From positions 68,329 to 132,328 of the forward strand of contig CBDICY010000034.1 in NCBI GenBank assembly GCA_965277445.1: a stretch of 64,000 bases of DNA. Reading direction: 5' to 3'. Shown piece by piece: positions 41,459-50,633 of this stretch (the stretch's first letter is position 1; each line of letters starts with the position of its first letter). Below the pieces are notes generated by a model. It made no database searches, had not been told where the DNA came from, and was given only the letters and a program-made list of their open reading frames with translations. Both the position numbers and the translations under genes were made by a program. Source of the DNA: JAFMDF01 sp965277445. Lineage in GTDB: Bacteria > Bacteroidota > Bacteroidia > Chitinophagales > Saprospiraceae.

Positions 41459-43300
41459 ATGATGAATAAAAAACAAAAAATACAACTATTCATAGTAATA
41501 AACAGCTTATTTGTATCCAGTTTTCTTATTGGCCAATCAAATTTTGAAGGAATTGAAGTAGAATCACTTAATGGTGATAAAAACATGTTAACTGAAATTC
41601 TGAAAAACGAGGAAGATAGCCCTGTAATTCTATACACATGGTTTGGAGTTCCAGACAAGAATAATAGAATTATGTGTAATCCATGCCTAAAAACATTAAA
41701 TAGGTTTAATGATAAATATTTCGAAGAGTTAAAAAATGAATTTAACATTAAGTTTATCGCCCTAAATTTGGACAAAGTTCCAGTTGAAAAAATTAAATTT
41801 CATAATAAAAATAAGTATAAATGGAAGTTTGATATTTATTCGGATTCTAAACATAATTATTTTAAAAAAACTAAAATTAAATATCAAGTACCTCAGCTTT
41901 ACATTATAGTTAATGGAAAAATTGTAAACACTTTTATGGGATTTATTAATTCTAAGAAAGAGGCTAAATTAGATGCTGATTTTATTTACAAAACTATAAA
42001 ATCAGCAGGAAAAGCTGATTTGCATTTCAACGAAAAAGGTTTTAGTACCACAAAAGATAAAGCTACTGTAATTAGAAAAATAAATTTTAAAAACAACTTA
42101 TATGTGATAAAAGATGAATGGCTTAGTGGAGAATTAAAAATGATTGGGCAATATAAGGATAAATGGCTCAGTAGACCAGTAGGACAGTTGGTACAATATT
42201 ATAAAAATGGAACGGATTTTATTATTAACAATTATGATAACCAAAGTAAATTAGACGGAGAATATGTAAACTACCACGAAGACAGTTCGCTATTTTATAA
42301 AGCCCATTATAAAAATGGAAAACTTTGGAACATAGAGGCCTTATTTGATAACAAAGGAAATAAACTAAACTTTGGCGATTTCACAGAGGGCAATGGAATA
42401 GTAAAAAGATATAATAAATTTGGAGAATTAACTTCAGCTTTTAATTTTAAAAATGGAATAAGTATTGGAGAAATAATACTCAATAAAGATGAAACTACAG
42501 AAAAAAATAACGCAAATAAGGCCGTCAAAAACGAGTCTATTTTTAAGGTGGTAGAAGTAATGCCTAGATTCCCTGGCTGTGAAGATATTACAGGTACAAA
42601 TAAAGATAAAAAAGCTTGTGCCGATAAAAAAATGTTAGATTTTATCTACGCTAATATCTCTTATCCTTCATCAGCTAGACAAAACGGTATCGAAGGTACA
42701 GTAGTTATTCAATTTGTCATAGATAAAATTGGTAATATTATTAACCCTAAAATTGTTAGAGGTATAGGTGGTGGATGTGGGGAAGAAGCGTTAAGAGTCG
42801 TCAAACTAATGAACAAAATGGACGATAGATGGATTCCTGGTAAACAAAGAGGCTCACCAGTAAAGGTGCAATTTAATTTGCCAATAAAATTTAGGTTTTA
42901 CGGAGAAGGGGAGAAGGTTATTAAAACAGTTGATAAGGGCATAGATCCCAATACGCCCGCAACTATTTATTTCATAAGAAGTACTGGGCTCCAAGGAGGA
43001 GCAGTTCCTTTTAGTACTTTTATAGATAATCAAAGAATTTGCAAATTAAATAATAATAGATATTCTGTCCATGAAATAAATCCCGGCAAACATAATATCA
43101 CTATGCAGTTCAGAGGAAAAAAGCCTAAAGGCTTTGGAAAAACATTCAATATAATGCCTGGCCATTCCTATTACTTTGAATTAGATGTAAGGCAAATGGA
43201 TAGACTAGGTGCCAACTACAAATTATATTTTTATGAAATAAATAAAAGTAAAGCCACAAGTTTAATGAAATCACTAAAAGAAGATGTAAAATGCAACTAA
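41459..43300 (+). CDS. Thioredoxin-like / TonB C-terminal / DUF2846-like fusion protein
   Basis: This 613-residue protein starts with a signal or membrane segment (IQLFIVINSLFVSSFLIGQ). Residues 30-180 form a thioredoxin-like domain with CxxC as MCNPC (VILYTWFGVPDKNNRIMCNP). Residues 190-340 have YKDKWLSRPVGQLVQYYKNG and similar units, like the MORN-type repeats of antitoxin-like YwqK. Residues about 390-480 are a TonB C-terminal domain (ISYPSSARQNGIEGTVVIQF ... IGNIINPKIVRGIGGGCGEE). The last 130 residues resemble DUF2846 (PATIYFIRSTGLQGGAVPFS). The order of domains is unusual. Periplasmic energy transfer or redox sensing are possible, but not shown. Confidence 0.7.
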   Translation: MMNKKQKIQLFIVINSLFVSSFLIGQSNFEGIEVESLNGDKNMLTEILKNEEDSPVILYTWFGVPDKNNRIMCNPCLKTLNRFNDKYFEELKNEFNIKFIALNLDKVPVEKIKFHNKNKYKWKFDIYSDSKHNYFKKTKIKYQVPQLYIIVNGKIVNTFMGFINSKKEAKLDADFIYKTIKSAGKADLHFNEKGFSTTKDKATVIRKINFKNNLYVIKDEWLSGELKMIGQYKDKWLSRPVGQLVQYYKNGTDFIINNYDNQSKLDGEYVNYHEDSSLFYKAHYKNGKLWNIEALFDNKGNKLNFGDFTEGNGIVKRYNKFGELTSAFNFKNGISIGEIILNKDETTEKNNANKAVKNESIFKVVEVMPRFPGCEDITGTNKDKKACADKKMLDFIYANISYPSSARQNGIEGTVVIQFVIDKIGNIINPKIVRGIGGGCGEEALRVVKLMNKMDDRWIPGKQRGSPVKVQFNLPIKFRFYGEGEKVIKTVDKGIDPNTPATIYFIRSTGLQGGAVPFSTFIDNQRICKLNNNRYSVHEINPGKHNITMQFRGKKPKGFGKTFNIMPGHSYYFELDVRQMDRLGANYKLYFYEINKSKATSLMKSLKEDVKCN

Positions 43301-43506
43301 GATTATTTTGCAGACCATTTATTCAAACATAACGCCAATTATTATAAATTAATTCCAAATATCAATATATTACATTATATTTGTGACATGGAAAACACAT
43401 AATATAGTCCAAGAACTTCATATTTTAAAACTGATGAAAATAGGCAAATAAACACTAAAACTTATACATTTTTCTCTGCCTCTTTTTATCCAAAAGAAAA
43501 GTACAA

Positions 43507-44034
43507 ATGAAAAAATTGATTGTTAGTCTGCTAGCTTTAGTCCTTGTATGTGCCTATACAAATGCACAGAATTATAATTTTGTTAAAGGCCAAGTTGATT
43601 TAAACATTGGTTTAGGTATTGGTGGCACTTTAGTAGGAGCTGGCGCAAAAACCAAATTTCTACCAATTGGTGTTTCTCTTGATTTTGGTATTAATGACCA
43701 AATCAGCGTAGGAGGTTATTTCGGATATGCAGGAGCAGAATTAGAATCCTTTGGCTTTAATGGGGAAACTTATGATTACACCAATTTAATTTTTGGTGGT
43801 AGAGTAGGGTATCATTTTGCTATGATTGATGGGGTAGACACTTATGCTGGTGGGATGCTAGGATATAACCAAGCAAAAATTGGAGATAGTTTATTTGGTG
43901 ATTTGGGAGTTGGAGGATTTATTTGGGCTGGTTATGTTGGTGGTAATTACATATTATCAGATTCTTTTGGTGTGTTTGCTGAACTTGGTTATGGTGTTTC
44001 AATCATTCGATTAGGAGCTAACTTATCATTCTAA
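43507..44034 (+). CDS. Small outer-membrane beta-barrel protein
   Basis: This 175-residue protein has a signal peptide (LIVSLLALVLVCAYTNAQ) and eight or so amphipathic strands rich in Gly and aromatic residues (VDLNIGLGIGGTLVGAG, ISVGGYFGYAGAELESFG), ending in GYGVSIIRLGANLSF. This is the OmpA-like or OmpW-like small barrel pattern. It precedes the kinase operon by 45 bp and may be its first gene or a separate unit; a 200-bp gene-free stretch before it (43301-43506) probably holds the promoter. Confidence 0.75.
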   Translation: MKKLIVSLLALVLVCAYTNAQNYNFVKGQVDLNIGLGIGGTLVGAGAKTKFLPIGVSLDFGINDQISVGGYFGYAGAELESFGFNGETYDYTNLIFGGRVGYHFAMIDGVDTYAGGMLGYNQAKIGDSLFGDLGVGGFIWAGYVGGNYILSDSFGVFAELGYGVSIIRLGANLSF

Positions 44035-44079
44035 GTTTAAGATAACACCTAATAAACAATAATCTAGCAAATCTTAATC

Positions 44080-45477
44080 ATGCTCTCCAAGTTAGCTAAT
44101 CTTTTTGGTGGAATAAAAGATTCTTTCACAGAATCTGACAGTAAAGCTAATGCTTTGCCTGAAGGAGTTATACCTAAAAAGCCTCAGTTACAAACTGGAG
44201 AAATCATGGTGTTAGAGGCAGGAGATTTAAAGGGAAAACAATTTCAAGTCATAAAAGAGTTGGGTCAAGGAGGCTTTGGAATTGTTTATTCAGTAGCTTA
44301 TGGAGCAGAAAAATTTGCTTGTAAAATCCTAGACTTATACCATAAACAACCTCCAGAATGGGAAACCTATATTGCTAGATTCAAAAGAGGATTTAAAGTA
44401 GGTCAAATTGATTCGCCTTATTTAGTACGGTCTTATCACGAATCTATGTATTTAGGAAACCCTTGTGTACTAATGCATTTGTGTGAAGGGGGGAGTTTAG
44501 CTGATAATGTAGAAAAATACCATTCTGAAGAGGCGTTTACTCCTTTGGCATTGAAGGTGTTAACTGGATTGAAAACTTTACATAGCAACGGAGTTATTCA
44601 TCGTGATATTAAACCAGAGAATATTCTTTTTGATGAGAAAGGAACACCAAAACTAACGGATTTTGACATTTCAGTTTTCCAAGATAAGCGGGGTACTATT
44701 AGAAATTGGCGAGGCTATGTAAAAGAGGTTTGGTGCACAGCGGTATATGCAGCGCCAGAACTATACAATAAGCAGCAGACGTACGACATTGCAACACCAG
44801 CCATAGATATGTTTGCATTTGGTGTAACAATGTATGAATTGCTGACAAAAGGAAAGTACCCCTTTGGAGGTTTTGAAGAATATGAAAAAAATCCAGTTGA
44901 ATATTACCAAAAAGTAGGAGAGGGTACTTTTACCCCTTTAGAACAGTATCGTCCAGATTTATCAAAGAAATGGACAGATTTGATTAATGGATGTTTTCAT
45001 CCTAATCCCGAGCAGCGAATTAATAATCCTGATACTATACTTAATCAGTTTCCTAATATAGACAAATTAGTCTCAGGGAATATTATTGAGGAAATCAAAC
45101 AATCTGGAGATTGGGTGCTGATAGTAAAGAATGGTGAAGAAATAGACAAGTCGTATAATTTAAGTCAGCTGCTAACAACCTCAGAAAATCAATTGTTAAA
45201 AATTGGAAGGCTAGACACTGATAATCCTAATGCAAATGATATAAATATTGTAGAAACGCTATCGAGATATATTTCTCGAAGGCATGCTACCTTAAAATTT
45301 GAAGACGAAAGTTGGTGGATTAGAGATGGTCAGGAAATCGAGACATCTTGGAAACCCTCTATGAATGGGACTACTTCTACAAATGGACCAGTTGAAAGTG
45401 AAAGTTTTCAAAAAATAAACCTAAACGATATAATTATCATCGCTGGTGATACGACCTTAAAACTAGAAAATCAATAA
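44080..45477 (+). CDS. Ser/Thr protein kinase with C-terminal FHA domain
   Basis: This 465-residue cytoplasmic protein has an N-terminal extension of about 55 residues. The kinase domain carries GQGGFGIVY (62-70), the ATP-binding Lys82 (FACKIL), HRDIKPEN (174-181) and the magnesium motif as DFD (194-196) instead of DFG, followed by an APE box (AAPELYNKQ). Residues about 365-465 form an FHA domain (LKIGRLDTDN, SRYISRRHATLKFEDESWWI, NGTTSTNG), which binds phosphothreonine. It is the first clear signalling gene of the operon; 8 bp separate it from the next kinase. A function in threonine phosphorylation of the FHA proteins downstream is likely. Confidence 0.9.
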   Translation: MLSKLANLFGGIKDSFTESDSKANALPEGVIPKKPQLQTGEIMVLEAGDLKGKQFQVIKELGQGGFGIVYSVAYGAEKFACKILDLYHKQPPEWETYIARFKRGFKVGQIDSPYLVRSYHESMYLGNPCVLMHLCEGGSLADNVEKYHSEEAFTPLALKVLTGLKTLHSNGVIHRDIKPENILFDEKGTPKLTDFDISVFQDKRGTIRNWRGYVKEVWCTAVYAAPELYNKQQTYDIATPAIDMFAFGVTMYELLTKGKYPFGGFEEYEKNPVEYYQKVGEGTFTPLEQYRPDLSKKWTDLINGCFHPNPEQRINNPDTILNQFPNIDKLVSGNIIEEIKQSGDWVLIVKNGEEIDKSYNLSQLLTTSENQLLKIGRLDTDNPNANDINIVETLSRYISRRHATLKFEDESWWIRDGQEIETSWKPSMNGTTSTNGPVESESFQKINLNDIIIIAGDTTLKLENQ

Positions 45478-45485
45478 TAGCAATA

Positions 45486-46988
45486 ATGGCTAACTTTAAA
45501 CAAGGGCAAAACTTTGACGGATATAAATTAATCGACTTTATTGGTATCGGTTCTACTGCTGAAGTATGGAAAGTTGAAGATAAAGATGGAAAACATTGGG
45601 CATTAAAAATAATCGCTCCAAGTGTCGGTTTAGACCCTATAGGCAGAAAAGAATTCAAGGAAGAATATGATAAGACCAATCATTTATCACATCCGAATAT
45701 CCTAATTGCCAAAAATTATGGAGAATTTAAGAATAGACCATATTTAGTATTTGAATTGTGTGGAAGTAGTCTATCTCAAGCAGTAGGAAATAGGTATTTG
45801 AAAGCTCAAAAAATTGCAAAAGACAAATATTTTTCAGAGGAGGAGTTAGCAGATATTATGGCTCAGGTAGCATCCGCATTAGCGTATCTCCATTCTCCTG
45901 AAATCAATATGGCTCATTTGGACGTCAAGCCTGCCAATGTATTAATAACGATAGGTAAAGAGTTAGATGAAAAGTACGCCCTTTCAGATTTTGGTATTAC
46001 CGCTGAGTTGAAACGAACGGTAATGAAACAAACCCAAAAAATGGGAGATAGTGGAGTGGGATTATCTCCTCTTTATGCTGCACCAGAGCAATTTAAGGTT
46101 AATTATGAACCACAATCTGAAAGTGACATTTTTGCTTTAGGAGTCTCTATTTACGAATTGGCTACAGGTAAATTACCGGCCTCTGGACGAATAGGAATAG
46201 GACAACAACTAGTCAATGGAGGAGAAGCACCGATACTACCAGGAGAATATTCACAGGCATTTAAAGAGTTAATTCAACAATGTATGAGCACTAGTCCAGC
46301 AACACGACCGAGTGCCGAACAATTACAGAGTTATGCGCTATATTTTAACAATACAGGCAATTGGATAGATCATTCTGTTAAGCCAATTCCACAACCAGCA
46401 CCTAGACCAAAACCAAATAGTAGTAAAACACATAAAAGAGTAATTGAACCAACACCTAACCCAAAGAACTTTAACTGGAAACCTATAGCAGCAGGGATTG
46501 GTATTCTTGCACTTGCCATCTTTGGTTTTCTGGGACTTTCAAATGGAAATACTACCACTAATAAACATGAAGTTGCGGGTAATAGCTATTTCTTAGATGG
46601 AGATTTAATTACAGCTCAAAAAGAATATGAGTTAGCGATACAGTCTGGAAACGCTAACGATTTACTGAATAAGAGAATACAAAACATCAAGCAATTAGAT
46701 TTAGAATACATTCGCCCTTTTAAAGATAATCGAGCAGCGGTCAATGATGGTGAGGGCTGGGGATTTATTAATGATGAAGGTCAATTGATTATACCCTGTA
46801 ATTATAAAGATGTTTCTGACTTTAAAAATGGCTTAGCAGTTGTTCAGAAAAACGATTTAGTAGGAATAATTGACTTGTTCGGAAAAGTTAAAGAGCCTAT
46901 TAAATATAATGGGACATTAACTATAATCTCAGAAAATAAAGTTGAACAACGAGTTGGTGCTAAAACAAATGAAATCATCATAAACTAA
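45486..46988 (+). CDS. Membrane Ser/Thr protein kinase with WG-repeat periplasmic part
   Basis: The 500-residue protein has a kinase domain (residues 10-285) with GIGSTAEV (20-27), Lys41 (ALKII), HLDVKPAN (144-151; the usual Arg of HRD is Leu) and an intact DFG (168-170). A proline-rich linker leads to one membrane segment near residue 330 (WKPIAAGIGILALAIFGFLG). The outside part has about 140 residues with WG-type repeats (GEGWGFINDEGQLIIPCNYK, DVSDFKNGLAVVQKNDLVGI). This is the layout of a transmembrane sensor kinase like PpkA or PknB. The HLD form predicts loss of the positive charge used in activation-loop control, so activity may be constitutive. Confidence 0.88.
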   Translation: MANFKQGQNFDGYKLIDFIGIGSTAEVWKVEDKDGKHWALKIIAPSVGLDPIGRKEFKEEYDKTNHLSHPNILIAKNYGEFKNRPYLVFELCGSSLSQAVGNRYLKAQKIAKDKYFSEEELADIMAQVASALAYLHSPEINMAHLDVKPANVLITIGKELDEKYALSDFGITAELKRTVMKQTQKMGDSGVGLSPLYAAPEQFKVNYEPQSESDIFALGVSIYELATGKLPASGRIGIGQQLVNGGEAPILPGEYSQAFKELIQQCMSTSPATRPSAEQLQSYALYFNNTGNWIDHSVKPIPQPAPRPKPNSSKTHKRVIEPTPNPKNFNWKPIAAGIGILALAIFGFLGLSNGNTTTNKHEVAGNSYFLDGDLITAQKEYELAIQSGNANDLLNKRIQNIKQLDLEYIRPFKDNRAAVNDGEGWGFINDEGQLIIPCNYKDVSDFKNGLAVVQKNDLVGIIDLFGKVKEPIKYNGTLTIISENKVEQRVGAKTNEIIIN

Positions 46989-46994
46989 ATTAAA

Positions 46995-48869
46995 ATGGCA
47001 CAAGCAACCTATAAAAAAGAATTAACTGGTAGAAGAAGTCTTCGTCAAACAATGGCTCATGGTATTCGAGCCTTGGGTGGTGCAAATGTGCCTAATTACA
47101 CTTTACTTTATTTGAATGATAGCAAGAATAAGAAAAAAGGAGATTTTCAAACGATTGTCGTCCCTTATGTTGAAGTAGGAAGAGGAGGTTCATGTGTGAT
47201 TCAGTATTCTGATGCTTATCCAACTATCCATAGAAAGCATGCTGCTATTCTTTGGGATAAAGGGCAGGTAACACTTAAACATTTGGGTAATAATCCCTTA
47301 ATGGTTAATAATTATCTAGTCAATGGTCAGCAAATACTTCAAAACGGAGATGAAATTCAGTTTTCTACTAATGGTCCTAAAGTACGCTTTAACATAGCAG
47401 CCCAAAAAATTGGAGAAACTAGGTTTACGGATAGAGTAGTAATGTTTACCCAACAAGCATTAAAACCCTATAAAAAAGCAGTTACAGCTTTATCTCTGCT
47501 CATCCTAGGAACTATAGGCTTTGCAATAAATAATACGCTTGAATTTAATAAAGCACAAGCTATCCATGATGACAAATTAAAAGGCATTCATGAAAATTTA
47601 GTGGAAAAAGAGGCCTCCTTAAATGATGTATTAGCCGATTTAAATGATAAAAAAGAGGATTTAAAAAAATTAAATTTATCTGATAAAGAAAGGAAAAGGC
47701 AATTACGAGCTTTAAAAAATTCTAAAAATCAATTACTTGCTCAAATCAACGACCTAGAAGAAAAATTTAACGATAGACAAGACCAAATCCAACAACAGCC
47801 ACAAATCATAACTGATATAAATGAAACTAAAATAGAAGACAATAAACAAAAGACGGTTAAACCAAAAAACAGTGGAACGACTCAAGATAATAATACCCCA
47901 AGTACTCCTACTCCGACACTAGTAAGTGATGCCCCTACTACATTAACGACTCAACAAGAATATATAGGTTCTTCAGAGCATCAAGATATAAAAGAACTCT
48001 TAGATTATGTCTCAAGTAATCCAAACGATAAATCCATTGATTCGGGAATAGAAGTGATAAATGACTATGTCAAAAAACATGTAGTTATTACCCAATCTGA
48101 TTTTTTTGTTACAGAAGGTGATGCTTTAGATATGAATCAGAAATATATGCAAAGTCAGTCCGATATGTTTTCAGTACAAGCTAATCAAAACATAATGATA
48201 TTAGCGGCTGTCAAAAATAATAGTCCTTTACGTTTGCCTATAAAGGTGACTGGAGTACTTAATTTACTTTCTGTTACTACTGCTCTTTTTCTTAAGGAGG
48301 TTCGTCGAAACCCCATGAAAACAGCGAATCTATTTTATTTAGAGCCAGGACAAGAGGTAGTTTATATGGGCACAAATAAAGTTAAGGGCGGATTTGGTAC
48401 TATCATGGCCTCTGGCTATTATAAAATTGATGAAAGCGAACCCTATAATGTTTACACCTCCATTTACACTCAGGAAATTACTCAGGAACGAATGGATACC
48501 GATAGAAAAGCTTTAGAGCGTTTTCTGAATACAGGTAATGTTGGTAATAAAAAAGGATTTGAGGAAACATTAAATGACTTCTTTGGACTGGGTACAACAC
48601 ATACTGAACTTAATGTATATTATAAATATGATGTACCTGACGGAGGTGTAGACGTCAATTTTATACTTTATAAAGATGGACAAGAATACGGAGAAGTAGA
48701 GGCAAGCGAAGGGACGATTGGGCTAACAGGTAATTTCTCTAATATGCCTTCAGGAAGTTATACTGTATCAATATTTGGTCAATCTTATCCTATTACTATC
48801 AATTCAGGACAGGTTACTCAATGTTTCATTCGAGATGGTGTACAAGAAGTCAAGTACGAAAGATATTAA
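46995..48869 (+). CDS. FHA-domain transmembrane protein, paralogue 1
   Basis: This 624-residue protein starts with a shared N-terminal motif LTGRRSLRQTMAHGIRALGG. It then has an FHA domain (about 40-140: VVPYVEVGRGGSCVIQYSDA, IHRKHAAILWDKGQVTLKHL), a membrane segment near residue 160 (AVTALSLLILGTIGFAI), a coiled coil of about 90 residues (KEDLKKLNLSDKERKRQLRA) and a C-terminal periplasmic domain of about 270 residues (EDALDMNQ-like region, VFLYKDGQEYGEVEASEG). Cytoplasmic FHA plus periplasmic coiled coil suits a relay from phosphorylation to the envelope. The next gene is a paralogue with the same front half. Confidence 0.85.
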   Translation: MAQATYKKELTGRRSLRQTMAHGIRALGGANVPNYTLLYLNDSKNKKKGDFQTIVVPYVEVGRGGSCVIQYSDAYPTIHRKHAAILWDKGQVTLKHLGNNPLMVNNYLVNGQQILQNGDEIQFSTNGPKVRFNIAAQKIGETRFTDRVVMFTQQALKPYKKAVTALSLLILGTIGFAINNTLEFNKAQAIHDDKLKGIHENLVEKEASLNDVLADLNDKKEDLKKLNLSDKERKRQLRALKNSKNQLLAQINDLEEKFNDRQDQIQQQPQIITDINETKIEDNKQKTVKPKNSGTTQDNNTPSTPTPTLVSDAPTTLTTQQEYIGSSEHQDIKELLDYVSSNPNDKSIDSGIEVINDYVKKHVVITQSDFFVTEGDALDMNQKYMQSQSDMFSVQANQNIMILAAVKNNSPLRLPIKVTGVLNLLSVTTALFLKEVRRNPMKTANLFYLEPGQEVVYMGTNKVKGGFGTIMASGYYKIDESEPYNVYTSIYTQEITQERMDTDRKALERFLNTGNVGNKKGFEETLNDFFGLGTTHTELNVYYKYDVPDGGVDVNFILYKDGQEYGEVEASEGTIGLTGNFSNMPSGSYTVSIFGQSYPITINSGQVTQCFIRDGVQEVKYERY

Positions 48870-48911
48870 AATAAAAGCCGAAATAATTTAACAAAATTTA
48901 ATTAAACAAAA

Positions 48912-50618
48912 ATGGCAAAACCGACAGAACAGGTCACTTTAACAGGCAAAAAAAGTCTAGGGCAAACCATGATGCAAGGAGCAAAAGTGCTTGGAGGGAA
49001 GGAAGTTCCTAACTATACGCTTTTGTTTATTGACCCAACAAGAAATAAGAAAAAAGGAGAGCATCAAACTATTGTTATTCCTTATATCGAAATAGGCAGA
49101 CATGGAAACTGTGTCGTCCAATATGGAGATGAGCATAATGCTGTCCATAGAAAGCATGCCGCTATATTATGGGATAAAGGAGAGGTTGTTATCAAACATC
49201 TAGGAACTAATCCCTTAACAGTCAATGGCCAACCAATAGCAGCTGGTGGCCAAAAGGTTCTACAAAATGCTGATGAGATTCAGTTATCTCAAAATGGGCC
49301 GAGGATTAGATTTAATGCTACTGTTACTAAGACTTCAACAATGGGGGTTACTCAGCGGATGGGGCTAGTACTAGACCAAGCATTAAAGCCTTATAAGACT
49401 GCCGTTATGGGCTTAACGGCTTTGTTGGTTGGTGCAATAGCTTTTTTGGGCTATCAAACATATACCTTCGAAGGTAAGCTAGCAGATGCTGAGAAAAGAG
49501 AAAGAGAATATAAAGCTAGATTGGATAAACAAGATGACGAAATATTCAATCTCGATCGTCAAAAAGATTCAATAGATCAAGTTATAAATGACTATAATAG
49601 GGATAATAGAAACACAAGGAATAGTATTGCTGGACTTATAAGAGACAGAGACAGGTTACAACAACAAATAAATAGTCTAACCAGACCTGCAAAAGATTCT
49701 GATGGTGATGGAGTACCAGATTCTAGAGATAAATGTCCTAATGTTTTTGGTACTGAAAAAGACGGATGCGAAAAGAAAGGTATACCGCCACCTCCTCCTG
49801 TAGATACAGATAATGATGGAGTACCAGATTCTAGAGATAAATGTCCTAATGTTTTTGGTACTGAAAAAGATGGATGCCCAGGAGGAGGTGGTAATGGAGC
49901 TCCATTAAAAGTGCAAAATCTAATTGCAGCAATCTTTGAAGATGGAAAGGTTAATTTAAAAGATTTCTCAGAAATAAAGCAACTAATTGAATTAAGAAAT
50001 AATGGAGGAGTGAATTCAGATTTAGTTAAAAAATTAATCGAAGAATCTTTCCAAGATGTGGGGCCACTTTCGCCTAAAACATTAGGGCTACTAGCTGATG
50101 TTTTTGATGATGAAAAATTAGGATTAGGGGATATTCCAGAGGTTATCGAAATGATGGGATTAGTGATTTCAGACATCCAAGACCCAGACGATGATGGCAT
50201 AAAAGGAAAAGATGACAAATGCCCTAAAGAAGCTGGACCAAAAAGTAATGATGGCTGTCCAGAACCTGATAAAACAAAAGATTCCGACGGTGACGGAGTA
50301 CCTGATAGTGCGGATAAGTGTCCAAATGAAGCAGGTCCAGCAGAAAATTCAGGTTGTGCGGTAGGAGGAACTGGAGGGGACGCAAAAGATACGGATGGAG
50401 ATGGCACACCTGACAACATAGATAATTGTCCAGAAGTAAGAGGACTTTCAACTAATAACGGATGTCCTCCTGCAGCAGTTGACCCAAATAAAGATAGCGA
50501 TGGAGATGGAATTATAGATAGCCAAGATGAGTGCCCATGTGCTAAGGGAAAAAAGAAAAGAAAAGGCTGCCCTAAGGGAGCAAAAGGAGATGATTTTAAC
50601 AAAGATTGTATAAGCTAA
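48912..50618 (+). CDS. FHA-domain transmembrane protein with TSP3 repeats, paralogue 2
   Basis: This 568-residue protein's first 190 residues match paralogue 1 (LTGKKSLGQTMMQGAKVLGG, HRKHAAILWDKGEVVIKHLG, then membrane segment AVMGLTALLVGAIAFLGYQ). The periplasmic part replaces the other protein's domain with a coiled coil and calcium-binding thrombospondin type 3 repeats. There are about seven (D.DGDG.PD..D.CP type), at about residues 265-330 and 430-560, broken by a non-repeat helical insert. Two of the repeats are almost identical in DNA (49707-49769 and 49815-49877). Such repeats commonly span the periplasm between FHA-type and OmpA-type modules. Confidence 0.87.
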   Translation: MAKPTEQVTLTGKKSLGQTMMQGAKVLGGKEVPNYTLLFIDPTRNKKKGEHQTIVIPYIEIGRHGNCVVQYGDEHNAVHRKHAAILWDKGEVVIKHLGTNPLTVNGQPIAAGGQKVLQNADEIQLSQNGPRIRFNATVTKTSTMGVTQRMGLVLDQALKPYKTAVMGLTALLVGAIAFLGYQTYTFEGKLADAEKREREYKARLDKQDDEIFNLDRQKDSIDQVINDYNRDNRNTRNSIAGLIRDRDRLQQQINSLTRPAKDSDGDGVPDSRDKCPNVFGTEKDGCEKKGIPPPPPVDTDNDGVPDSRDKCPNVFGTEKDGCPGGGGNGAPLKVQNLIAAIFEDGKVNLKDFSEIKQLIELRNNGGVNSDLVKKLIEESFQDVGPLSPKTLGLLADVFDDEKLGLGDIPEVIEMMGLVISDIQDPDDDGIKGKDDKCPKEAGPKSNDGCPEPDKTKDSDGDGVPDSADKCPNEAGPAENSGCAVGGTGGDAKDTDGDGTPDNIDNCPEVRGLSTNNGCPPAAVDPNKDSDGDGIIDSQDECPCAKGKKKRKGCPKGAKGDDFNKDCIS

Positions 50619-50633
50619 AAGCAAAAAACTATT

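Noticed and set aside
49592..50602. 336-codon antisense ORF opposite the TSP3-repeat FHA protein
   Set aside because: It is a shadow of Asp/Gly-rich repeats read backwards, giving Ser/Pro-rich low-complexity text; a similar shadow is at 52846-53412.
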